Below are positions 54,254 through 62,871 of a DNA stretch of 64,000 nucleotides, in pieces. The first letter of the stretch is position 1. Every line of letters begins with the position of its first letter. Below the pieces are notes generated by a model. It saw nothing but the letters and a program-made list of their open reading frames with translations. It was not told where the DNA came from and searched no databases. The position numbers and the translations under genes were made by a program. Origin of the DNA: Senimuribacter intestinalis (GTDB lineage: Bacteria; Bacillota; Clostridia; Peptostreptococcales; Anaerovoracaceae); NCBI GenBank assembly GCA_943192975.1, contig CALPCJ010000003.1, forward strand, positions 248,001-312,000, given 5' to 3'.

Positions 54254-55970
54254 AGTTTTGTGCCCTTACCAACCTTTGATAACTTTGATTATGTCGTAAC
54301 AATTCCTGATGATTCCCGTATCCCATCACCCGTCCTTTTTCCAGTACATAAATCCTGTCTGCATGCTCCACAGCAGACAGCCGATGTGCGATGACAATCG
54401 TTGTCTTGTCTTTCATACATCGGTTTAACGCCTCCTGAATATGCATCTCGTTTTTCATATCCACACTGGAAGTAGCCTCATCCAGGATGAGAATCGGGGT
54501 ATCTTTTAAAATGGCTCGGGCGATGGAGATCCGCTGCCGTTCACCACCGGACAGGGTTGCGCCTCGTTCCCCCACAATGGTCTCATAGCCTTGTGGAAGT
54601 GCTTCAATAAAATTATGAGCATTAGCCATTTTAGCTGCCTCTATCACTTCTGCCTCTGATGCATCCGGGCGTGCCATTTTGATATTTTCCAATACAGTCC
54701 CATAAAAAAGATAAGTTTCCTGGAATACCACTGCAATCTGACTACGCAAATATTCCATGGAATAGCTCCGAATATCCTTTCCATCTATTTTCACAATTCC
54801 TTCTGTCGCATCAAAAAAACGCAACAGTAGATTGACAATAGTAGATTTTCCAGAACCGGATTTTCCCACAATAGCTGTCACTTTTCCTGGTTCCATGGTC
54901 ATATTTACTTTCTTTAAGGCATCACCCGCATCCTCCTCATAGCGAAAGGTTACGCCTGTAAGTTCAACCGCCGGCAGTGCACAAGAAATTCTTTGCCCGA
55001 GAATTCCATCTTCTAAAACTATCGGCTCGTCAAGTACTGAAAATAATTCCTGCGCCACAGATAATCCTAAGTAACTCCCATGCCAATAGATATTTAAATC
55101 GTTCAGTGGCTTCATGCACTCGCCGGAAAAAAATAAGATTATTAAAAGCGCGTGGTATTCCAATTTACCCTGGGCCATATGAAAGGCTGCCAACGCTACA
55201 CTAGCTACTGTTCCTACTGTTGTACAAGCTACAATCACCGCTGAATCCGATAGAGAAATGCTTAAATTTTTCATGGATTCGCCGGCAAATGCCCAAACTC
55301 TTTTTGAGAGCTTCTCACCTTCCCTCCGACTAACCCCTAGAGATTTTAAAGTACTCATTCCCTGCATATCGTCAATGTACTGTGAGTTTAAGTCTGCATA
55401 ATCCTGCCAGTATTTAATCATCACCCGAGATACTGCAGGCATAAAAAGATGAGGTACAATAATGGAAATAACAGCCATTAGCAACATTAAAACTCCTACA
55501 CTCCAGTCTAAAGACCACATATACACTGTAGAAAAAGTGATTGTTGCCAGCACCACAACAGTCTGAGGCAAGTACTGAGTCAAAAAGACTTCAAGAGATT
55601 CGATACCATCAGTAATCAATGACTGTAAATTACCACTTCGCTTATCATTCTTATAGGCCGGCCCCAGCGCCATCAGCTTCCGAAGTATGTCACAGCGTAC
55701 TTTGTTCTTTACCTTTGCAGCCATTTTTTTTGTATAACCTTCTTGGTATCGGCTAAACCAGGCTCGAATAAGCAGTACTATCAGGCACAAGGTAAACCAG
55801 AAACCAATATTCCTAAAAGTAACTCCGTCAAAAACTGCTGTTACACCTTTCGCTAAAAAAAATGCCTGAGTGAAGCTGCACGCCACAATTATTATGCCGA
55901 TAAAAGTTTTTATCGCCGTCTCTTTCTTTGCATGTTTTAAAAAGGTAATCAATCGCAAGTATTTTCCCAT
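54240..55970 (-). CDS. ABC transporter, fused membrane and ATPase domains (subunit A)
   Basis: This 576-residue half-transporter has the same layout as its neighbour: six hydrophobic helices, then Walker A GKSGSGKST, signature LSGGERQR, Walker B ILILDEATSSVD and H-loop AHRLSAVEHADRIYVLEKG. It lies 10 bp after the methyltransferase gene and overlaps its partner. Together they form a heterodimeric transporter in a single metal/cofactor-related operon. Confidence 0.88.
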   Translation of the reverse strand: MGKYLRLITFLKHAKKETAIKTFIGIIIVACSFTQAFFLAKGVTAVFDGVTFRNIGFWFTLCLIVLLIRAWFSRYQEGYTKKMAAKVKNKVRCDILRKLMALGPAYKNDKRSGNLQSLITDGIESLEVFLTQYLPQTVVVLATITFSTVYMWSLDWSVGVLMLLMAVISIIVPHLFMPAVSRVMIKYWQDYADLNSQYIDDMQGMSTLKSLGVSRREGEKLSKRVWAFAGESMKNLSISLSDSAVIVACTTVGTVASVALAAFHMAQGKLEYHALLIILFFSGECMKPLNDLNIYWHGSYLGLSVAQELFSVLDEPIVLEDGILGQRISCALPAVELTGVTFRYEEDAGDALKKVNMTMEPGKVTAIVGKSGSGKSTIVNLLLRFFDATEGIVKIDGKDIRSYSMEYLRSQIAVVFQETYLFYGTVLENIKMARPDASEAEVIEAAKMANAHNFIEALPQGYETIVGERGATLSGGERQRISIARAILKDTPILILDEATSSVDMKNEMHIQEALNRCMKDKTTIVIAHRLSAVEHADRIYVLEKGRVMGYGNHQELLRHNQSYQRLVRAQNYAEI

Positions 55971-55980
55971 GTTTCACTCA

Positions 55981-56730
55981 CTATTTCTCCGCGCCTACCA
56001 TAAATGCGGGTGTCAGTCTGTTTATCTCTTTTTCCATTTCATTACAAATCTTGTCCATAATATCAGGCTCTGAAAAAACCTTGGAAAACCTCAGCTCAAT
56101 AAGATAGTTCAAGTCCCATTGAGGTCGTATCTTATCGCTCATAAAAAGACGGCGGCTTAATTCATCACCTTTTTGCGGATCAGCATGAGCATGAATTTTT
56201 CGACCATATTTTTCTCTCACCCTTTTTTCGTTTTCTTCATATCGAATTTGAAGTTTTTCATCATAGAGGTGTCGATACCAGCAGGCATCGAAAATTAACA
56301 GTCTTCCTCCTGTTTTCAACACTCGTTTCCATTCCTGATAAGCTCGTTTTGGGTCGTCCAATGTCCAGGTAATATTACGGCATATTACCATATCAAAACT
56401 TTCATCGGGAAAGCTTAAATTCTGGCAATCCATGGTCATCAATACAGCACTTTGTCCTTGCCTCTTTACGTTTTCCTTTGCCCTGGCAATCATATTTTCC
56501 GTAATATCAATACCAGTTACTTTATGACCTTCTTCACTTAGAATAATAGGGAAAAAACCCGGACCTGTGCCTACATCCAGAATTTTCAGTTTTGCTTTTC
56601 TGGGAGCATAGGACAGGATCAGCTCCTTCCATGCTTGTCTTTGAGAACTTTCCAGTTCTTCCTTAATGCCACGGCTGTATACATCCGCTTCTCCTTCCCA
56701 GTAATCCTTGATTTCTTCATTTAATCTCAT
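55981..56730 (-). CDS. Class I SAM-dependent methyltransferase (B)
   Basis: This 249-residue methyltransferase has motif I ILDVGTGPGFFPIILSEEG (near residues 50-68), GIDITENMIARA, and WKRVLKTGGRLLIFDACWYR. It starts behind AAAGGAG and is the first gene of the downstream transporter operon with its own promoter at 56804-56832. It is a distant relative of the methyltransferase at the far end of the operon, so the transporter genes are bracketed by two methyltransferases. Confidence 0.85.
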   Translation of the reverse strand: MRLNEEIKDYWEGEADVYSRGIKEELESSQRQAWKELILSYAPRKAKLKILDVGTGPGFFPIILSEEGHKVTGIDITENMIARAKENVKRQGQSAVLMTMDCQNLSFPDESFDMVICRNITWTLDDPKRAYQEWKRVLKTGGRLLIFDACWYRHLYDEKLQIRYEENEKRVREKYGRKIHAHADPQKGDELSRRLFMSDKIRPQWDLNYLIELRFSKVFSEPDIMDKICNEMEKEINRLTPAFMVGAEK

Positions 56731-56803
56731 GGTATCTCCTTTCTATTAATACAGTTTGTTTAGTACAAAAAATCACGTAAACGACTTCAAGCTTTTCCGC
56801 CAC

Positions 56804-56832
56804 ATATCACAGTTTTTTCTCTACAATGTCAA
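56804..56832 (-). promoter_or_regulatory. Promoter of the methyltransferase-transporter operon
   Basis: On the minus strand TTGACA (56827-56832), 17 bp, then TGATAT (56804-56809). The -10 box overlaps a 13-bp word (56795-56807) that recurs inverted at 58148-58160. Confidence 0.65.
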
Positions 56833-56918
56833 AATGAGCAATTACACTAAAGCTCTCTCTAAGAGACGTGTGCTTCTCTTCTACAAAGTGTTCTCCTTAA
56901 ACACAAGAACAATAACAA

Positions 56919-56999
56919 TTAGCAAACTCCAGCACTAATGTATCGTACATATTTCTTTTCGCGTTGCGTTTCTGTAATGCTGACTGCATTCTTCCGCAT
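56919..56999 (-). CDS. Possible 26-residue small protein
   Basis: ATG at 56999 follows AGGAGGAATTAT, an excellent ribosome site located 5 bp after the preceding gene's stop. The frame begins MRKNAVSITETQREKKYV and ends at TAA 56919-56921. It could be a leader peptide or small protein co-translated with the repeat protein. I do not recognise it. Confidence 0.35.
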   Translation of the reverse strand: MRKNAVSITETQREKKYVRYISAGVC

Positions 57000-57015
57000 A
57001 TAATTCCTCCTGCTC

Positions 57016-58020
57016 TTAATCCGGTAAATAATATCTTAACTGAAATAATACATTTGTCCATGACCCACAAGTTTGAATCAATCGCTTCACAATATACGGT
57101 GGAACATCTTTTTTGGTCGGCATTCTTTTAAGTGTTTCACTTAACTGTTGTAAATACTCTAAATCCGCTTTTGCTTCATCGGTAAGGTTTAAAACCCTGT
57201 AATAACAGTCATACAAAGTGTTTTTGTGTTTCCTTACCCCCTTTCTGTTGCTCAAGACCAGATCCGTCGATGAAAAGGGAGTGATTCGCATAACAGGTTC
57301 AAGACCTATCTGATACAATGCGTTTCTCCAAGAAGAGCAGCGCTCTATCAATTTTTGTCTCATTTCTCTGTCTACTTCGTCATGAAGTGGAGCGCGTCCT
57401 CTTTCCATAGATAATTGCTTTATAGTATCCAGCATCTGTCGGTAATCATCTTCCAGGTCGTCAATTCGATACACAGATTGTTGGCTTAATAAACAATCTT
57501 GAATCCCCGCAGCTTTTATCACCTGCCCCCATGTTTTCATATATTTTTTTAAATTTTCACATACTTCCGGAAGTTCATGAGGGTGAGGAATTCTCCCTGT
57601 CACCATGGCCTGTTTCCGAACAGTCTCCAGTTGTTTTTCTACATATTTTTTTTCTTTTTCAAATTGTTCTAAAGACTTCCCCTTGTTACCCGCAGACGCA
57701 GGAAGGCCGGCAGTTCTAAGTGCATATGGCCATTTTTTAAATCTTTGCTTAATATAGTCTTTCCATATCCAGAACACTTCTTTTTGCGAAGGGGATGTTC
57801 CTAAGACCTGTGCTCTATTACGCAAAACATTTAAAAGCATCTCGTCTGTTAACTGATCATAGAAAGCCTTACCCGTTTCACTTAAAAGTGAGAATGTTTC
57901 ACAAGTCTCCGTATCGACCTCTTGTTCCATATTCTCATTATCATAAAATTCCTGCGACATTCTCAAAAGTCTTTGATACATAACATGAAATTTTTCTTCT
58001 GTTATCGTCGATTTGTCCAT
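57016..58020 (-). CDS. Protein with homing-endonuclease-associated-type repeats
   Basis: This 334-residue soluble protein contains about four repeats ending in an aromatic-W...A/L...G/L pattern: KKWPYALRTAGL, KTWGQVIKAAGI, SSWRNALYQIGLEP and GSWTNVLFQLRY. Each is preceded by a basic GRxPxxxE/P stretch (GRIPHPHELPE, RGRAPLHDEVD, KRMPTKKDVPP). This is the pattern of HNH/homing-endonuclease-associated repeats, thought to bind DNA, but no nuclease motif is visible. ATG 58020 fits AAAAGGTGA better than an upstream GTG. The gene follows a ~500-nt leader with a cobalamin riboswitch. Confidence 0.65.
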   Translation of the reverse strand: MDKSTITEEKFHVMYQRLLRMSQEFYDNENMEQEVDTETCETFSLLSETGKAFYDQLTDEMLLNVLRNRAQVLGTSPSQKEVFWIWKDYIKQRFKKWPYALRTAGLPASAGNKGKSLEQFEKEKKYVEKQLETVRKQAMVTGRIPHPHELPEVCENLKKYMKTWGQVIKAAGIQDCLLSQQSVYRIDDLEDDYRQMLDTIKQLSMERGRAPLHDEVDREMRQKLIERCSSWRNALYQIGLEPVMRITPFSSTDLVLSNRKGVRKHKNTLYDCYYRVLNLTDEAKADLEYLQQLSETLKRMPTKKDVPPYIVKRLIQTCGSWTNVLFQLRYYLPD

Positions 58021-58047
58021 ACCTTTCACCTTTTGTTAAAATCTGCT

Positions 58048-58078
58048 AAAAAAAACGTCTGTTCCGAAAGAACAGACG
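58048..58078 (-). terminator. Terminator in the leader of the repeat-protein gene
   Basis: CGTCTGTTC and GAACAGACG form a 9-bp perfect stem with a five-base loop; on the minus strand eight T follow, ending just 28 bp before the start codon. Its placement inside a leader indicates attenuation. Confidence 0.85.
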
Positions 58079-58100
58079 AAAAACAATGCAATCCTAACGG

Positions 58101-58193
58101 AAAAAAGAACACGACCTGAGCTGACTTATGCTAAAGCAATCACAGCTATATGTGGCGGAATTTCACCGCTCTAAAGATTAAGAGTACATGTTC
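58101..58193 (-). ncRNA. Second structured leader element, possibly B12-riboswitch-like
   Basis: On the minus strand GAACATG (58187-58193) pairs with CGTGTTC (58107-58113), followed by six T (58101-58106). Inside are a GCGG-TGAAATT-CCGC hairpin and the words GGTGAAATTCC, GCTGTGAT and AAGTCAG, which resemble fragments of cobalamin riboswitches. The typical middle part (CACTG...GGGAAG) is missing. It could be a reduced aptamer with its closing stem acting as a terminator. Confidence 0.4.
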
Positions 58194-58233
58194 CAAGAAC
58201 AATCCTCATCGCATTTGTTTATTATATCAAATT

Positions 58234-58268
58234 AAAAAAACCTGTAAAACTCCAAAGTTAAACAGGTT
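58234..58268 (-). terminator. Terminator downstream of the cobalamin riboswitch
   Basis: On the minus strand AACCTGT pairs with ACAGGTT, with inner AACT/AGTT, followed by seven T. It lies about 70 nt after the aptamer and is the natural expression platform; an additional TTCACAG/CTGTGAA hairpin (58285-58304) lies between. Confidence 0.75.
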
Positions 58269-58335
58269 CACACAACAATAAAATTCACAGCACTATCTGT
58301 GAAAACTATCCTTTATCTATACCTCCTGAACTCGA

Positions 58336-58477
58336 AGAGTGTAACGAATAATGCATATGAATGTATCCTGACTTATACATCATCATGGCCTCTTGTCTTC
58401 CCGATAAAAATCAGTGACTGAACAACGTTCTCAAAAGGACACTCCGTAATTACAGTAGCGTTCCTGTGTAAGACTCT
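58336..58477 (-). ncRNA. Cobalamin riboswitch
   Basis: Reading the minus strand, the order of conserved blocks matches the B12 aptamer: GGAACGCTACTGTAATTACGG, then GTCACTG (58412-58418), CGGGAAG (58397-58403) and the 3' B12 box AAGTCAGGATAC (58363-58374). AGAGTCTTAC (58468-58477) and GTTACACTCT (58336-58345) can close the structure. A transcription terminator follows, so adenosylcobalamin or a related corrinoid would turn the downstream genes off. The first gene downstream is the repeat protein, then the methyltransferase-transporter group. Confidence 0.85.
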
Positions 58478-58541
58478 CACTTACTTCCTGCAGAAAAATT
58501 CCGCAAAATTCAAAATGCATTTACATATTCACTTTTATATA

Positions 58542-58570
58542 AAAATACAACATTTTTCACATTTTGTCAA
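58542..58570 (-). promoter_or_regulatory. Promoter of the riboswitch leader
   Basis: On the minus strand TTGACA (58565-58570), exactly 17 bp, then TATTTT (58542-58547). It lies about 65 bp ahead of the cobalamin aptamer. The remaining AT-rich stretch to 58733 holds no gene I can support. Confidence 0.65.
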
Positions 58571-58733
58571 TATAAAGGACTTTTATTTTTCCTGCAAAAA
58601 TAAACGTAAAAACCAGAATAAACGTTTTTATTATTATATTAAAATATTTATTATATTATAACAAATTATATTTTTTAAATTCTGATTTCAATTTTATATA
58701 TAGAGTATTCTAATAATAAAAAATGTCTTCCTT

Positions 58734-60215
58734 CTATAGCAGACTTCCGCCAATCATAGGATAAGTAATTTCAAAAAAAACGCATCGTTTATCACAAACA
58801 TACTCGGAAAATACACGATCTGCCAATACAACATCTTTATCCCCCATCAGTCTCTCAAGTTCATGCAGTTCTGAAAAATAAAATATCTCCTCCATTAAGA
58901 AAGTTTCGTAAAATTCTCTGGTTTCCATGTCGGGTGCATACAACCCCAATTCTACTGATATACCCTGTTTTTCATAGTACTTCTTCAATCTGCTCCCCAA
59001 TAGTGCCTCTGTCATAATCAGCATTTTTGCACCTTTTTTTATCTTAGGAAATACTTCCTCTGATACGGGGTGCAGTTCCTGATATATCGGAATATGCCAT
59101 TTCTGACACCATGTTTCAGCCAAACAGCTGCCTTCCAGATTCCACGGCCAAAGGGAACAAATCTCAGGGAGCGTATCAAGCTCCCATAACTGAAACAGAT
59201 GTACGCAATCAAACCCTTGTTTTTTTATCTGCTCTACTGCTCTTGTATAATATTGCCGGCAGGCAGTGCCAAGAGGGTAATGTCCAAGAATAAGAATTGT
59301 ATGACCGCCCGGCTGCAGACGGTGTTTCTCTGCAAATCGTTCTCCCATTATCTTTAAAGCTTCTGCCGCCGCTTTTACGCCATAATGGAAACCATCTGTA
59401 TAAAAGATCTCCCTTTGATTGTGTCGTAAAAACAATGTCTGTTCTATGCCGCTCATCTTTGTTACAGACCCAAACAGGCAGCAAAGCATTTTTTCTGAAG
59501 GAAAGTTCTCATTCAGAAGCTGTTGTAAATGTGAAGAAAAACCGGAACAAACATCCAGGTCATTAAATGAAGTCCGATACATACCATGGCTCTTATGAAT
59601 CTCTGTTGACAGATCCAGGCAACGGCCACACCCTCCCGGAGTTATTAACAGCTGATCAACAGGAAAGGTTTGTAGCATAGAAAAAACAGCAGCAATATCC
59701 GGAGCCATAACAGGCATAATTTCCCCGCCTGTTGGTGACATTTTCTCACTGCTCCCATTATCGGAGATAGTGGGATATGATAAAAGCTCTTTCAGGATAC
59801 TATCTCTTTCTTCTCTTGGCTTCTTCCTTCGCTTTACCATGGGACCACGCTGCAGAATTCTAACAGGTTTACCTTTCGGATTGTCCGCTTTTCTGAGCAC
59901 TTCTTCTAAATCCATCCCCGAAATCACTTCCAGACAGGAAACATAAAAAACTATTCCTCTGATATCCTCGGCTGCAGCTGCCATCTCCAGCATAGCTTTG
60001 ATTTTCTCGCTATTGCCCAAGACATAGTCATTTTCAGTCATCATACAAGGATAAAATCTTTTCAGTGCGCCTTTACGCTGCGCTTCCAGATACAAACTTC
60101 GCAGACATATGAGAGAACCGGCTGCTACTAAAGCTATGCCTTCTGTTTCAAGAATTGGTGCAGCCACACTTTCTTCCAGCCCTGAGAAATCCAGACTCTG
60201 TATGGCACAAGTCAT
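58734..60215 (-). CDS. Nitrogenase component 1-like (NifD-type) oxidoreductase
   Basis: This 493-residue protein belongs to the nitrogenase component 1 superfamily. The C-terminal half (GGHTILILGHYPLGTACRQ..., KMLIMTEALLGSRLKKYYEK) fits the fold. The N-terminal half shows two similar modules: one around residues 32-100 with Cys37, Cys57 and Cys94, and one around 190-258 with GCGRCL (Cys196/199) and Cys245/246. No separate NifK-like gene or nif biosynthesis genes are present. The start overlaps the NifH-like stop (ATGA). True nitrogen fixation is very unlikely; reduction of a tetrapyrrole or other cofactor is plausible. Confidence 0.8.
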   Translation of the reverse strand: MTCAIQSLDFSGLEESVAAPILETEGIALVAAGSLICLRSLYLEAQRKGALKRFYPCMMTENDYVLGNSEKIKAMLEMAAAAEDIRGIVFYVSCLEVISGMDLEEVLRKADNPKGKPVRILQRGPMVKRRKKPREERDSILKELLSYPTISDNGSSEKMSPTGGEIMPVMAPDIAAVFSMLQTFPVDQLLITPGGCGRCLDLSTEIHKSHGMYRTSFNDLDVCSGFSSHLQQLLNENFPSEKMLCCLFGSVTKMSGIEQTLFLRHNQREIFYTDGFHYGVKAAAEALKIMGERFAEKHRLQPGGHTILILGHYPLGTACRQYYTRAVEQIKKQGFDCVHLFQLWELDTLPEICSLWPWNLEGSCLAETWCQKWHIPIYQELHPVSEEVFPKIKKGAKMLIMTEALLGSRLKKYYEKQGISVELGLYAPDMETREFYETFLMEEIFYFSELHELERLMGDKDVVLADRVFSEYVCDKRCVFFEITYPMIGGSLL

Positions 60216-61030
60216 TTCTTCACCTCCGACTTTAAATGAATTCGCTTTCGAAAAAGTTCCAATTCTTCTTTTTTTACTGGTTGGGGCAAGAAGTGCTCCC
60301 CATTTTCAATTCTTTCGGCCAAATGAACAAACTGTGCAAAAGCTTTGCTATCTGGCTGAGTTTCTGCTAAAGTTTTTCTGCAAAAGTCTGCGACCTTCAA
60401 TTCCTTACTTTCTTCAATAACTCCTACAACCGGACATTTCACCAGCTCTGAAAACTCGTTCAGTATAGTCGCATCCCATAAGCCGCTATAGTGATTGTGG
60501 ATCAGGCCACCCAATGCCGCACCATTAATTTGAAAAGTTTTTATGCCTTCAAGAATATTATTTGCTGCATACAATGCCATAAAATTTGCGGATGTCACAA
60601 CATATACCGTGTCAACTAGCCTCTTTCGCATGGGCGCAGAAAAACCTCCACACACTACATCTCCCAGAACGTCATACACAATATAGTCCCAGGATTCCTC
60701 CAATATTCCCAATTCAGCAAGATGTTCCATAGTAATGGTGATACCCAGACCTGCACATCCCTGCCCTGCCGAAGGCCCCCCACTTTCTACACAAGAGATA
60801 TCAAAGCAGCCGGAAAAAAGAATATCTTCTCTGCGTACTGTACTCTTTTGCTGTAGAACTTCCAGCACTGAAGGAATATTATCTCCGATTAATAATCTGG
60901 AAGAGTCCATTTTAGGATCGCATCCAATATGTAATACTCTATTTCCTTTCTTTGCCATAAGAGCAGAAAAGTTTGCAGCAATGGTTGACTTTCCGATACC
61001 ACCTTTTCCATAAAAAGCAATTCTTCTCAT
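60212..61030 (-). CDS. NifH-like iron protein (nitrogenase reductase-like)
   Basis: This 272-residue ATPase resembles NifH/BchL/CfbC. Walker A is GKGGIGKST (residues 9-17). The 4Fe-4S ligands are retained as Cys92 in GCAGLGI and Cys127 in GDVVCGGF, and CVESGGPSAGQ matches the family switch region. It would form a homodimer that transfers electrons with ATP hydrolysis to the NifD-like protein encoded next. It is coupled between the FecE-type ATPase and NifD-like genes. Confidence 0.92.
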   Translation of the reverse strand: MRRIAFYGKGGIGKSTIAANFSALMAKKGNRVLHIGCDPKMDSSRLLIGDNIPSVLEVLQQKSTVRREDILFSGCFDISCVESGGPSAGQGCAGLGITITMEHLAELGILEESWDYIVYDVLGDVVCGGFSAPMRKRLVDTVYVVTSANFMALYAANNILEGIKTFQINGAALGGLIHNHYSGLWDATILNEFSELVKCPVVGVIEESKELKVADFCRKTLAETQPDSKAFAQFVHLAERIENGEHFLPQPVKKEELELFRKRIHLKSEVKK

Positions 61031-61036
61031 CTACAT

Positions 61037-61828
61037 TCACCCCATTTCTTCTTCATGTCTACCTGATATACAGACCATTCGGTTCAGACACTGTTCATAA
61101 ACTAAATGTACGTCAATTTGATACAACTCTTTCATGGCCTCTTCTGTCACAAGTTCTTCGGTCTTTCCTGAGATCAAAGTACCGTCTCTGTTAAGAATCC
61201 CTACGTTTCCGTCCAGCAGCAGCACATGATCCGGCATGTGACTTGTAATGATTACGCCAAATCCTTTATTGGTTAGTTTTTTTATCTGTTTAAGCATTCG
61301 CAGCTGATTTCCGTAATCCAGATGGTTTGCAGGTTCATCCAGCATAATCAGTTCCGGCTCCTGCACTACTGCTCTGGCGATAGAAACCATTTGCCGTTCT
61401 CCTCCACTAAGTTCCGTGTATGGTTTTTCTGCCAGATGAAGAATATCAAACTCCTGAAGCACCTCATGCACAAGCCTGTATTCTTTGCTTCCCGGCTGCT
61501 GAAAAGTGCCCAGATAGGGTGCTCTTCCCATAACCACATAATCCCTGACAAGATAACCATATACAGGATCATGATTCTGCGGCACGTAACCGATTATCTT
61601 TGCCACCTCCCGAAATGAAAGACTACTAATTGGTTTTCCGTTAAGCATTATCCTTCCATCCGCAGGTGTTCTCAAATTGGCAATACAGCTCAGCAGTGTA
61701 GATTTTCCCGCACCGTTAGCTCCCAAAATGGAAAATACCTGGCCCTTATCCACACACAAGTTTACATGTTCAAATAATGTTTTCTGACCGGGATATGCGA
61801 ATTTTAAGTTTTCAATTTCCAGTATCAT
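61037..61828 (-). CDS. FecE/BtuD-type ABC transporter ATPase
   Basis: This 263-residue ATPase has Walker A GANGAGKST, signature LSGGERQM, Walker B LIMLDEPANHLD and the QNHDPVYGYLVRDYVVMGR segment of the iron-siderophore/B12 importer subfamily. It overlaps the permease stop by 4 bp (ATGA). It drives import of a chelated metal, heme or corrinoid. Confidence 0.92.
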   Translation of the reverse strand: MILEIENLKFAYPGQKTLFEHVNLCVDKGQVFSILGANGAGKSTLLSCIANLRTPADGRIMLNGKPISSLSFREVAKIIGYVPQNHDPVYGYLVRDYVVMGRAPYLGTFQQPGSKEYRLVHEVLQEFDILHLAEKPYTELSGGERQMVSIARAVVQEPELIMLDEPANHLDYGNQLRMLKQIKKLTNKGFGVIITSHMPDHVLLLDGNVGILNRDGTLISGKTEELVTEEAMKELYQIDVHLVYEQCLNRMVCISGRHEEEMG

Positions 61829-62853
61829 GACAGTTTCATCCTCTGTTTCAACAGCAAATAGAAATAAAATGGTGCACCAACAAAACCGGTTAAAATGCTG
61901 AGTGGGAGTTCTGCATTTGTAATTACTCTTGCCATAGTATCAATCAAGAGCAAAAAAATTGCACCCATTACGATGGAAAAAGGAATTACTTTCCGATTAT
62001 CCGGTCCAATCATCATGCGACACAGATGCGGTATTACAAGTCCGATCCATCCGATAGTCCCGCTTATACACACAGCACTTGCAGTAAGAATGGTGGCACA
62101 CACGACTACTATACCTCTGATTCTTCTGATGTCCATACCAAGTGTTCTTGCCTCTCCTTCTCCCAGAGAAAGAATATTAATTCTCCACCTTATTGTAATC
62201 AGTATGATACCGGCCAGCAAAATCGGCGGACCGATATAGGCAACATCGTTCCAGGTTGCTTTTGTCAGACTGCCCAATTGCCAATGCGTAATTTCTGCAA
62301 GCTCGGTATCCGGATCTGCAACATATTTCAAAAGCCCCATTATCGAATCCAATAATCCCGTAACGATAATACCCGAAAGCACAAGCATCATCATGGAATG
62401 ATTCTTCATAATCTTTGGTATTGATGTCGCTAGAACAACCGCAATCATTCCACCTGCAAATGCGACTATCTGAACTGTCACACCTCCGGCATTGCACAGG
62501 ATTCCCACAGAAGCACCTACACAGGCTCCCGTTGATACGCCTAACATATCCGGGGCAACAAGAGGATTCTTAAATACCCCCTGATAGACAGCGCCGGAAA
62601 GGGCCAGTGCCCCGCCTACCAGTACAGCTGTTATGATTCTTGGAAGGCGGAGTGACATCACAACGGAATAGGCTTGCGGTTCCCAAGTCTGAGAAAAATC
62701 AAAAACATTAGATAAAACCACTTTCACAACATCAAGAGTGGGGATATGATATCTCCCCACTCCGCTTCCAACTATGATTAAGAGCATTAGTCCCAGAATC
62801 GCCACGATCATTACGATTGTAAAATTTTGAAAAATTTTTCTTTTGTCTTTCAT
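61825..62853 (-). CDS. FecCD/BtuC-type ABC transporter permease
   Basis: This ~342-residue polytopic protein has about ten helices and the FecCD signatures RLPRIITAVLVGGALALSGAVYQGVFKNPLVAPDMLGVSTGA and WIGLVIPHLCRMMIGPDNRKVIPFS. The ATG at 62853 fits GGAG upstream; a GTG 18 bp earlier lacks a ribosome site. As a homodimer it forms the channel with the neighbouring ATPase. Confidence 0.92.
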   Translation of the reverse strand: MKDKRKIFQNFTIVMIVAILGLMLLIIVGSGVGRYHIPTLDVVKVVLSNVFDFSQTWEPQAYSVVMSLRLPRIITAVLVGGALALSGAVYQGVFKNPLVAPDMLGVSTGACVGASVGILCNAGGVTVQIVAFAGGMIAVVLATSIPKIMKNHSMMMLVLSGIIVTGLLDSIMGLLKYVADPDTELAEITHWQLGSLTKATWNDVAYIGPPILLAGIILITIRWRINILSLGEGEARTLGMDIRRIRGIVVVCATILTASAVCISGTIGWIGLVIPHLCRMMIGPDNRKVIPFSIVMGAIFLLLIDTMARVITNAELPLSILTGFVGAPFYFYLLLKQRMKLS

Positions 62854-62871
62854 CCTCGAGACTCCACGCAC

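Noticed and set aside
58101..58193. tRNA or group I intron core
   Set aside because: The GCGG-TGAAATT-CCGC hairpin has a seven-base loop but lacks TTCRA and a cloverleaf; no intron P7 pairing or split exon was found.
58734..61030. True nitrogen fixation genes
   Set aside because: No NifK-, NifE-, NifN- or NifB-like gene is present and the component 1 protein has an atypical cysteine layout.
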